Positions 1 to 5,483 of a stretch of DNA of 5,483 bases are shown here, piece after piece. Where the stretch lies: positions 1 to 5,483 of the forward strand of contig JAABPT010000145.1 of assembly GCA_011391855.1 (NCBI GenBank), in the 5' to 3' direction. A program made the translations under genes and the position numbers. Below the pieces are notes generated by a model. It saw nothing but the letters and a program-made list of their open reading frames with translations, did not search any database and was not told the origin of the DNA. Source of the DNA: Burkholderiales bacterium. Lineage in GTDB: Bacteria; Pseudomonadota; Gammaproteobacteria; Burkholderiales; Burkholderiaceae_C. The stretch's first letter is position 1, and each line of letters opens with the position of its first letter.

Positions 1-39
1 CGATGAGCGCGTCGTGGTCGCATTCGGTGGCGAAATATC
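1..39. other. Non-kinase sequence abutting the broken kinase gene
   Basis: These bases should encode the histidine-containing H-box that comes just before the TPLNAILGF motif of a HisKA domain, but no frame does. The kinase frame reads RRGRIRWRNI and has a TGA stop at 4-6. On the - strand the codons from 37 down to 2 read YFATECDHDALI. Nearly all have G or C at the third position, as in the window's real genes, and a TGA follows at 40-38. A fragment of another gene in reverse orientation is therefore possible, but twelve codons are too few to identify it. The join near 38-40 could be a genomic rearrangement, a chimeric read or assembly, or a contig-end artefact. Confidence 0.4.
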
Positions 40-45
40 ACGCCG

Positions 46-1131
46 TTGAATGCCATCCTCGGCTTTTCGCAACTGCTGCTGGCCGAGGAGACGGCGGCCG
101 ACGCGGCCGCGGCATTGCGGCGGCGGCGGCTGGACCACGTGCGCTCGGCCGGGCAGCACCTGCTGAACCTGATCAACGACGTGCTCGACCTGGCCAGCCT
201 GGAAAGCGGCGAGCTGCGCATCGAACCGCAGCCCGTGGCACTGGCGCCCCTGGTGGCCGAAACGCTGCCGCTGCTGGAGCCGCTGCGCAACAGCCGGTCC
301 GTGACGCTGCGCAGTGGCCGGCTTGCGCTGCAGGTGCTGGCCGACCCCACGCGGCTGCGCCAGGTGCTGTTGAACCTGCTGTCCAACGCCATCAAGTACA
401 ACCGCGACGGCGGCGAGGTCGCCATCGAAGCCGAGCCGCGCGGCGACTGCGTCGTGCTGCGCGTCACCGACACCGGCCGCGGCATGACGCAGGAGCAGAT
501 GGCGCACCTGTTCGAGCCCTTCAACCGGCTGGGTGCCGAAAGCGACGCTATCGAAGGCACCGGCATCGGCCTGGCGATCGTGAAGACCTTGATGGAACGC
601 ATGGACGGCACGGTGCAGGTGCACAGCGTGCTGGGCCAGGGCAGCAGCTTCGAATTGCAGTTGCCGGCCGCGGCACCCGTTGGCGTTGCCGAGATCGATG
701 CGCCGTTGGCGGACACGGCGCCGCTGCCGGTGGCCGCACCGGCGCCCGCACGGCGCCCGCGCACGCTGCTGTATGTCGAAGACAACGCCGTGAATGCGAT
801 GATCATTCGCGAATTGCTGGCGCACCGAAGCGACCTCGAACTGCATGTCGCGGAAGACGGCGCCAGCGGTGTGGCCCGCGCCACGGCCCTGCAGCCCGAC
901 CTGGTGCTGCTGGACATGCAACTGCCCGACTGCGACGGCTTCGAGGTGCTGCGCCGGCTGCGCGCACAGCCGGCCACCGCCGCCATCCCCTGCGTGGCGC
1001 TGTCGGCCAACGCCATGCCGGACCATATCGAGCGCGCACTCAGCGCCGGCATGGCCGACTACTGGACCAAGCCGCTGGACTTTCGCGCCTTCCTGTCGGC
1101 GCTCGACGCGCTGCTGGGCAAGACCGCGTAG
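46..1131 (+). CDS. Hybrid sensor histidine kinase/response regulator, 5'-truncated
   Basis: This is the C-terminal part of a two-component hybrid kinase. In intact relatives a sensor region drives ATP-dependent autophosphorylation of a His, and the phosphate passes to an Asp in the attached receiver. Recognisable sequence starts at 40 with Thr-Pro; residues here are counted from the Leu (TTG) at 46. Residues 1-75 are the distal half of the HisKA helical hairpin. HATPase_c spans about 97-208 and is intact: N-box with N110 and N114, G1 box D142-T-G-R-G146, an F-box-like LFEPF, and G2 box G171-T-G-I-G175. A Pro/Ala-rich linker follows. The receiver spans about 239-358, with acidic pair E245/D246, phospho-acceptor D290 in LLDMQLPD, S320 and K342, all as in functional receivers. 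The H-box His and all sensor domains are missing, and a stop lies in frame at 4-6. Translation from TTG 46 is formally possible but has no visible ribosome site and would give no autokinase. I read it as a pseudogene remnant or a gene cut by a sequence junction. The family call is very sure; the intact state is not. Confidence 0.93.
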   Translation: MNAILGFSQLLLAEETAADAAAALRRRRLDHVRSAGQHLLNLINDVLDLASLESGELRIEPQPVALAPLVAETLPLLEPLRNSRSVTLRSGRLALQVLADPTRLRQVLLNLLSNAIKYNRDGGEVAIEAEPRGDCVVLRVTDTGRGMTQEQMAHLFEPFNRLGAESDAIEGTGIGLAIVKTLMERMDGTVQVHSVLGQGSSFELQLPAAAPVGVAEIDAPLADTAPLPVAAPAPARRPRTLLYVEDNAVNAMIIRELLAHRSDLELHVAEDGASGVARATALQPDLVLLDMQLPDCDGFEVLRRLRAQPATAAIPCVALSANAMPDHIERALSAGMADYWTKPLDFRAFLSALDALLGKTA

Positions 1132-1142
1132 CGCAACGAAGT

Positions 1143-1164
1143 GCGCCCGGCTCGTGCCGGGCGC
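1143..1164. terminator. Hairpin between convergent genes, possible bidirectional terminator
   Basis: GCGCCCGGC (1143-1151) pairs perfectly with GCCGGGCGC (1156-1164) around a TCGT tetraloop. It lies in the 55-base gap between the kinase stop (1131) and the transporter stop (1187), where a shared terminator is expected. Neither side has a true T-run. Leaving the hairpin on the - strand the sequence is ACTTCGTTGCG, slightly T-rich, so it suits the transporter transcript somewhat better. The position supports the call more than the tail does. Confidence 0.55.
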
Positions 1165-1186
1165 GCCCTGGGGAAAACGGCCTTCG

Positions 1187-2698
1187 TCAGCGGATCATCG
1201 CCATCCACGGCAGCCCGACGAGCAGGAAGGCCGCGATGAAGATCACCCCGAACACACCACCGAGGATCCAGTAGTCCTTGGCCGGCAGGTAACCCGACCC
1301 GTAGTACACCGGGCTCGGCCCCGTCGCGTACGGCGTGAGCATGCCCATGATGCCGAGCGTGAGGCACAGCAGCAGCGCGAACTGCGCCATGTCCAGCCCG
1401 GGGATCGTGGTGCCCACCGCCAGCATCACTGGCAGAAGCGCGGTCACGTGCGCGGTGACGCTGGCGAACAGGTAGTGCGTGAAGAAGAACACCAACACCA
1501 GCACGATCATCGCCGTGAAGGGCGTGTAGCCGACCATGCTGGAGGCCACGCCGTCGGCGAACCACTTCACGAAGCCGACCTTGCTCAGGCCACCGGCCAG
1601 CGCCACCAGGGTGGCGAACCAGGCCAGCGTATTCCACGCCGCCTTGTTGGCGATGACGTCTTCCCAGCTCATGACACCGGTCACGAGCATCAGGCAGATC
1701 ACCACCAGCGCCACCGTGGTGGCGTTGATGAACGAGGCACCGAAGATCCACAGCGCCAGCGCCAGCAGCACCAGCGCGGCCAGCGTCAGTTCACGGCGCG
1801 TGACGCCGCCCATCTTCTGCAGTTCGGCGGCGGCCCAGCGCGGCACCTCGTCGCCGCTCTTCACGCCCGGCGGGTAGATCCAGTAGGTCAGCAGCGGAAT
1901 CAGGATCAGCAGGCCCACGCCGACTGGCGCGAAGGCCAGGAACCACTGCGCCCAGGAGATGTCGACGTCGGCCGTCTTCTTCACCAGCTCCAGCGCCAGC
2001 AGGTTGGGCGCCAGCGCGGTGAGGAACATCGAACTGGTGACGCAGGTGGCGGCAATGGCCACCCACATGAGGTAGGAACCCATGCGCCGCGCCGAAGGAT
2101 CGTTGGGCTTGGAGTCGTACAGCGCCGGCAGGTTGCGGATCACCGGATAGATGGTGCCGCCGCTGCGCGCCGTGTTCGACGGCGTGAACGGGGCCAGCAG
2201 CAGGTCGGCGATGGTCACTGCATAGCCCAGCGTCAGCGTGCGCCGGCCCATGGCCTTGACCAGCATCAGCGCGATGCGGCGCCCCAGCCCCGTCTTCTCG
2301 TAGCCCAGGGCGAACATGAAGGCACCGAAGATCAGCCACACGGTGCTGTTGGCGAATCCCGACAGCGCCCATGTGAGTGAGGCGGTCTCCGGTTTGAAGC
2401 CGTCCTTGGCCATTTCGGCCGGCGAGAACAGCACCCAAGGCGCCAGCACCGTGACCAGCGTGACGCCGATGAGGCCGATGGCGCCGCCGGGCAGCGGCTC
2501 GACCATCAAGCCGACGATGACGCCGGCGAAGATGGCAAAAAAGTACCAGGCGTGAGGCGCCAGGCCTTCGGGCGCAGGCACGAGCGCCAGCCCCAGGGTG
2601 ACGACAATGGGAAGCAAGGCGCGCCAGGGAAAACCGGCGCCCGGAGCCTTGGCGGTGGCCGCCTGGGCAGGCGGTGCGCTGGGAGTGAAGGTAGACAT
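1187..2698 (-). CDS. DASS (SLC13-type) anion transporter, 2-oxoglutarate/malate translocator-like
   Basis: This is an inner-membrane carrier of the divalent anion:sodium symporter family, whose members move di- and tricarboxylates such as malate, succinate, 2-oxoglutarate, tartrate or citrate by Na+ symport or by exchange. The 503-residue length is normal for bacterial members. After a short Ala/Pro-rich cytoplasmic tail (1-24) come many hydrophobic segments, for example about 27-43, 50-66, 72-90, 118-132, 210-235, 253-275, 304-322, 326-342, 357-372, 394-412, 416-430, 438-455 and 478-498. The first substrate/cation signature is TPSNTARSGGT (172-182), typical of the translocator/CitT/TtdT branch. 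The second-half counterpart is TPYATGP (455-461). The precise substrate cannot be read from the sequence. The ATG at 2698 is chosen because GAAAGG lies six bases upstream and the family-like N-terminus begins there; the frame stays open to 2893, but that Arg/Pro-rich extension looks non-coding. It ends facing the kinase gene with a hairpin between them. A 254-base gap separates it from the upstream RraA-like gene, so it may have its own promoter. Confidence 0.93.
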   Translation of the reverse strand: MSTFTPSAPPAQAATAKAPGAGFPWRALLPIVVTLGLALVPAPEGLAPHAWYFFAIFAGVIVGLMVEPLPGGAIGLIGVTLVTVLAPWVLFSPAEMAKDGFKPETASLTWALSGFANSTVWLIFGAFMFALGYEKTGLGRRIALMLVKAMGRRTLTLGYAVTIADLLLAPFTPSNTARSGGTIYPVIRNLPALYDSKPNDPSARRMGSYLMWVAIAATCVTSSMFLTALAPNLLALELVKKTADVDISWAQWFLAFAPVGVGLLILIPLLTYWIYPPGVKSGDEVPRWAAAELQKMGGVTRRELTLAALVLLALALWIFGASFINATTVALVVICLMLVTGVMSWEDVIANKAAWNTLAWFATLVALAGGLSKVGFVKWFADGVASSMVGYTPFTAMIVLVLVFFFTHYLFASVTAHVTALLPVMLAVGTTIPGLDMAQFALLLCLTLGIMGMLTPYATGPSPVYYGSGYLPAKDYWILGGVFGVIFIAAFLLVGLPWMAMIR

Positions 2699-2704
2699 GA
2701 TGGG

Positions 2705-2710
2705 CCTTTC
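2705..2710 (-). promoter_or_regulatory. Ribosome binding site of the anion transporter
   Basis: On the - strand GAAAGG sits six bases before the ATG at 2698. It is the only good Shine-Dalgarno match near the start of this frame, and it favours this ATG over the longer open frame that reaches 2893. Confidence 0.6.
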
Positions 2711-2719
2711 GAAATCAAC

Positions 2720-2751
2720 CGCAACCGGTCGCCCCTGAGCGTCCGGTTGCG
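2720..2751. repeat. 9-bp inverted repeat in the transporter leader, operator or hairpin candidate
   Basis: CGCAACCGG (2720-2728) is matched exactly by CCGGTTGCG (2743-2751) across a 14-base spacer. The arm centres are 23 bp apart, about two helical turns, which fits a dimeric regulator binding two half-sites. As RNA it would form a hairpin ending about ten bases upstream of the GAAAGG ribosome site. Both readings are inference. No T-run follows, so it is not a simple terminator. Confidence 0.4.
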
Positions 2752-2952
2752 ATGGTCGAAGTGGTCCGGCCTGCCCGCACCCGGCCGCGTCCATGGCGGC
2801 TGTTGCGGTGAATTCTGTGCCCGCGCCCCGGCGGAATATTGACCTCGGGCAAGGTCGGCCCCAAACGCTGGCCGGCCTGTGCCGCCGGCGCAACGCCGGG
2901 GCTCAGCGGTCGCAAGGCAAGCCCCTGGTGCAGCGGATGGCCACTTGCCCGT

Positions 2953-3654
2953 TCAGGCGCCGCTCCGGCGAGCGGCGTAGCGTGCCTTCGTCGCCTCGTC
3001 GGGCGGATACAGGCCCGGCAGCGGCCGGCCGGACTTGACCTCGTCCACCACCCAGGCCTCGAAGCGCTCCTGCTCCACCGCCTGCGGCACCACCTCGGCC
3101 AGCAGCGCCTGAGGCACGACGACCGCGCCGTCGCGGTCGGCCACGATGGTGTCGCCCGGAAATACCGCCACGCCGCCGCAGCCCACCGGTTCCTGCCAGC
3201 CCACGAAAACGAGCCCGGCCACCGACGGCGGTGCGGCCACCCCGCTGGCCCAGGTGGGCAGGCCGCTTTCCAGCACGCCCTGCAGGTCGCGCACCACACC
3301 GTCGGTCACCAGCGCGGCCACCTGGCGCACGGCCATGCGCGCGCACAGGATGTCGCCGAAGATGCCGGCGTCGCGCACGCCCATGGCGTCGACCACGGCC
3401 ACGCAACCGGCCGGCATGTCCTCGATGGCCGCGCGCGTGGAGCGCGGCGAGGCCCAGGCGGCGGTGGTGGCCATGTCCTCGCGCGCCGGCACGAAGCGCA
3501 GCGTGAAGGCCGGGCCGACGACGCGTTGCACGTCGGCATGCAAGGGCGCCGGGCCGCGCAGCCAGACGTTGCGCAGGCCCATCTTCAGCAGCACGGTGGT
3601 CAGCGTGGCGGTGGAGACTTTGCTGTCACGCAGGGCGGTCCAGAGATCGGTCAT
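2953..3654 (-). CDS. RraA family protein (HMG/CHA aldolase-like fold)
   Basis: This is a 233-residue member of the RraA/MenG-like family (COG0684). The family includes the RNase E inhibitor RraA, 4-hydroxy-4-methyl-2-oxoglutarate/4-carboxy-4-hydroxy-2-oxoadipate aldolases, and proteins misnamed dimethylmenaquinone methyltransferases. It is probably cytosolic, with no signal peptide or membrane segment. The N-terminal VSTATLTTVLLKMGLRN (13-29) matches the usual family opening. G100-D101 begins the substrate loop, and D101 is followed after exactly 20 residues by R122-D123, the pyruvate- and metal-binding pair of the aldolases (D-X20-R-D). The acid expected three residues after that Asp is replaced by G126. 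A GDTIVADRDGAVVVP segment (167-181) is also family-typical. The 233 aa and C-terminal tail exceed E. coli RraA (about 160 aa), so true RNase E regulation is doubtful and an enzymatic role on an oxo-acid is more likely. The ATG at 3654 fits the family N-terminus, but its ribosome site is weak. It starts 41 bases after the peptidase stop, so co-transcription is likely. Confidence 0.9.
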   Translation of the reverse strand: MTDLWTALRDSKVSTATLTTVLLKMGLRNVWLRGPAPLHADVQRVVGPAFTLRFVPAREDMATTAAWASPRSTRAAIEDMPAGCVAVVDAMGVRDAGIFGDILCARMAVRQVAALVTDGVVRDLQGVLESGLPTWASGVAAPPSVAGLVFVGWQEPVGCGGVAVFPGDTIVADRDGAVVVPQALLAEVVPQAVEQERFEAWVVDEVKSGRPLPGLYPPDEATKARYAARRSGA

Positions 3655-3695
3655 CGTGGGGTCTCGTGGTTGCGGCGGGCGCCGGCGTTTTGTCC

Positions 3696-5483
3696 TCAGG
3701 ACGGCTCCGGCTCCAGCAGGCCGCGCTTCTTCAGCAACGGCTGCACCGTCGGCGGCCGGCCGCGGAAGGCGGCATAGGTGGCGCCCGGTTCGACGCTGTT
3801 GCCGGCCGCGTAGACGTGGCGCCTGAGCTTGGCGGCCACGGCGGCATCGAAGGGGCTGCCGGCCTCGACGAAGGCGTCGTAACCGTCGGCGTCCAGCACC
3901 TCGGCCCACAAATAGACGTAGTAGCCGGCGGCGTAGCTGCTGCCGGCGAACAGGTGCTGGAAATGAACCAGCCGGTGGTTCAGGCCCACGCCGTGCGGCA
4001 GGCCCCTCTCGCGCAGCCGATCGGCCTCGAAGGCGCACAGGTCGGCCGGCGGCTCGGGCGCTTCCAGCGAGTGCACGGCCATGTCGACCAGCGCGCTGGC
4101 GGTGTAACGCACGGTCTCGTAACCCTGATTGAAGCGGCGCGCCTCGTGCAGCCGCTGCACCAGCGCCAGCGGAATGGGCTCGCCGGTCTGCCAGTGGCGG
4201 GCGTGGCGCTGCAGCACCTCGGGCTCGGTGATCCAGTGCTCGAAGATCTGCGACGGCAGTTCGACGAAGTCGCGCAGCACCTGCGTGCCCGACAGCCGTT
4301 CGTAAGTGACGTCGGACAACAGCCCGTGCAGGCCGTGGCCGAATTCGTGGAACAACGTGCGCGCGTCGTCCAGGCTCAGCAGCGTGGGCTGTTCCGCACC
4401 GCCCTTGGCGAAATTGTTGTTGTTCAGGATCACCGGCAGCTGTGCACTGCCGTTGCGGTGCTGCCAGCGCAGCGAACTCATCCACGCGCCGCTGCGCTTG
4501 GTGGGGCGCGCGAAGTTGTCCTGCAGGAAGACGCCCACCGCCGCGCCCGTTGCGTCGCGCACCTCGTAGGCCTTCACGTCAGGGTGGTACACGGGCAGGT
4601 CGTCGCGCGGCACGAAGCTCAGGCCGAACAGGCGTTGCGCGCAGTCGAAGGCGGCGGCGACCATGTTTTCCAGCCGGAAGTAGGGCTTGACCTCGGCATC
4701 GTCGATGGCAAAGCGGTCGCGACGCACCTTCTCGGCCCAGAAACGCCAGTCCCAGGGTTCGATCTCGCCGGCCTGGCCTTCGGACTGCATGGCCTGCAGC
4801 AGGGCCTGGCGTTCGCGCTCCACGGCGGCCAGCGCGCGCGGCCAGACTTCGTCCAGCAAGCCCTGCACGGCGGCGCGTGTGCCGGCCATGGTGTCGGCCA
4901 GCGCGTGGTCGGCAAAGCAGGCACGGCCGTGCAGCCGCGCCTGTTCGTTGCGCAAGCGCAGGATGTCGCGTGCCACCTCGCGGTTGTCGTGCTCGCCGGC
5001 GTGTTCGCCGCGGCCGATCCAGGCGCGCCAAGCCTGCTCGCGCAGGTCGCGCCGCGCGGAAAAACTCAGGAACGGCACCACCAGCGAACGCGACAGCGTG
5101 ATGACGTGGCCGTCCAGGCCACGGTCGGCCGCGGCCTGGTGCGCCGCGGCACGCACGAAGTCGGGCAAGCCGGCCAGGTCGGCTTCGCCCTGCAGCACCA
5201 GCTGCCAGGTCGATTCGTCGTGCAGCACGTTCTGCGCAAACTGCGTCGTCCGCTGTGCCAGATCCTCCATCACCTGCGCATACCTTGCCTGCGGCGCGGG
5301 TGCGAGGCGCGCTCCGGCGCGCACGAAATCGAGGTGCACGCGCTCCAGCAGCCGCTGCTGCTCGGGCGTGAGGCCGAGCGTGCGGCGCTGCTCGTGCAGC
5401 GCGTCGAAGCGCGCGAACAGCGCCGCGTCCATATAGACGGCGCTGGAGTGCGCCGCCATCGGGCCGGCCATGGCGCGCTGCAC
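3696..5483 (-). CDS. dcp: M3 family metallopeptidase, peptidyl-dipeptidase Dcp type (N-terminus outside window)
   Basis: This is a zinc peptidase of family M3A. Dcp enzymes release dipeptides from the C-terminus of short peptides and help recycle peptides. The visible 595 residues, counted from the right edge, carry the whole catalytic part. H379-E-F-G-H383 is the zinc motif, and E408 in RDFVELPSQ is the third ligand, 25 residues after the second His as in this family. SYAAGYYVYLW (about 516-526) holds the conserved Tyr residues near the substrate. LPVYHPDVKAYEV, EPWDWRFWAEKVR and the SGTQVLRDFVELPSQ segment resemble E. coli Dcp rather than PrlC/OpdA. Comparison with Dcp (about 680 aa, HEFGH near 470) suggests some 90 N-terminal residues lie beyond 5483. 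The in-frame GTG at 5483 and the ATGs just inside are therefore not the start, and whether it has a signal peptide cannot be seen. It ends with RGLLEPEPS, as relatives do. It is upstream of, and 41 bases from, the RraA-like gene. No disruption is visible. Confidence 0.93.
   Translation of the reverse strand: MQRAMAGPMAAHSSAVYMDAALFARFDALHEQRRTLGLTPEQQRLLERVHLDFVRAGARLAPAPQARYAQVMEDLAQRTTQFAQNVLHDESTWQLVLQGEADLAGLPDFVRAAAHQAAADRGLDGHVITLSRSLVVPFLSFSARRDLREQAWRAWIGRGEHAGEHDNREVARDILRLRNEQARLHGRACFADHALADTMAGTRAAVQGLLDEVWPRALAAVERERQALLQAMQSEGQAGEIEPWDWRFWAEKVRRDRFAIDDAEVKPYFRLENMVAAAFDCAQRLFGLSFVPRDDLPVYHPDVKAYEVRDATGAAVGVFLQDNFARPTKRSGAWMSSLRWQHRNGSAQLPVILNNNNFAKGGAEQPTLLSLDDARTLFHEFGHGLHGLLSDVTYERLSGTQVLRDFVELPSQIFEHWITEPEVLQRHARHWQTGEPIPLALVQRLHEARRFNQGYETVRYTASALVDMAVHSLEAPEPPADLCAFEADRLRERGLPHGVGLNHRLVHFQHLFAGSSYAAGYYVYLWAEVLDADGYDAFVEAGSPFDAAVAAKLRRHVYAAGNSVEPGATYAAFRGRPPTVQPLLKKRGLLEPEPS

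Larger units (their letters stand above)
2699..2952. other. Intergenic region upstream of the transporter
   Basis: No convincing gene lies in these 254 bases; the open frames crossing it are Arg/Pro/Gly-rich shadows. Besides the ribosome site and the 9-bp repeat, it holds a 6-bp hairpin CCGGCG-CAA-CGCCGG (2885-2899) and a looser pair GGGGCT (2898-2903) / AGCCCC (2920-2925). Both lie just downstream of the RraA-like stop and might weakly end or stabilise that transcript, although no T-run follows. A small repeat GACCT/AGGTC (2841-2856) adjoins an AT-rich patch, AATATT (2835-2840), the likeliest promoter area for the transporter. I could not fit a good sigma-70 -35/-10 pair on the - strand. Confidence 0.45.

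Noticed and set aside
3..1274. A 423-codon + strand frame starting with ATG at the left edge
   Set aside because: It is the out-of-frame shadow of the kinase, and its Arg/Ala/Gly-rich product has none of the kinase motifs.
845..2380. A 511-codon open frame on the + strand across the kinase end and the transporter
   Set aside because: It runs antisense to a clear membrane transporter. Its product is a low-complexity Arg/His/Gln/Gly mixture with no domain, as expected from GC-rich antisense frames.
2839..2867. TTGACC on the + strand as a -35 promoter element
   Set aside because: No -10 match lies 16-18 bases downstream, and no + strand gene follows it.
2699..2893. A longer N-terminus for the transporter
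   Set aside because: The extension lacks membrane or family sequence, spans the inverted repeat, and the ATG at 2698 has a good ribosome site.
4386..4430. A run of four Asn codons in the peptidase as a possible repeat expansion
   Set aside because: The NNNNF segment looks to me like normal Dcp-type sequence in this bacterial group; it is short and lies in conserved surroundings.
3655..4485. The RraA-like frame stays open for about 277 codons upstream of its ATG
   Set aside because: This part overlaps the catalytic region of the peptidase gene in another frame and is Arg/Ala-rich. The family N-terminus begins at the ATG at 3654, so it is not a fusion.
4687..5436. A 249-codon + strand frame opposite the peptidase
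   Set aside because: Its Ser/Arg/Ala/Cys-rich translation is antisense to conserved Dcp sequence, with no recognisable domain or ribosome site.

Overview
The window is GC-rich DNA (roughly two thirds G+C by eye) with a strong G/C preference at third codon positions. The gene families and codon use look like a betaproteobacterium, probably Burkholderiales/Comamonadaceae. That placement is inferred from composition and protein style, not from a marker gene.

Layout. At the left edge (1-39) is a short stretch that does not belong to the gene that follows it. From about position 40 to 1131, on the + strand, lies the C-terminal part of a hybrid sensor histidine kinase: the distal half of HisKA, a complete HATPase_c domain and a complete receiver domain. 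Its sensor region and its phospho-accepting H-box are absent, and an in-frame stop sits at 4-6. A 9-bp perfect hairpin (1143-1164) lies in the 55-base gap between this gene and the next, which converges on it.

The rest of the window is three genes on the - strand, given in transcription order from the right. A Dcp-type M3 metallopeptidase (3696-5483) runs off the right edge and lacks about 90 N-terminal residues. After 41 bases comes an RraA/HMG-aldolase-like protein (2953-3654, 233 aa). After a 254-base intergenic region with inverted repeats comes a DASS-family (2-oxoglutarate/malate translocator type) anion transporter (1187-2698, 503 aa).

How the genes may work together. The peptidase and the RraA-like gene are close enough to be co-transcribed. 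The transporter probably has its own leader, since the gap before it is long and holds a 9-bp inverted repeat. An RraA-fold protein next to a dicarboxylate-type carrier hints at organic-acid (oxo-acid) metabolism, but this is inference. The kinase fragment faces the other way and shows no functional link to the rest.

I see no RNA genes, CRISPR array, insertion sequence or convincing new system. The oddest spot is the left-edge junction, where the kinase breaks off inside its most conserved motif and the bases beyond it read as plausible coding sequence on the opposite strand.
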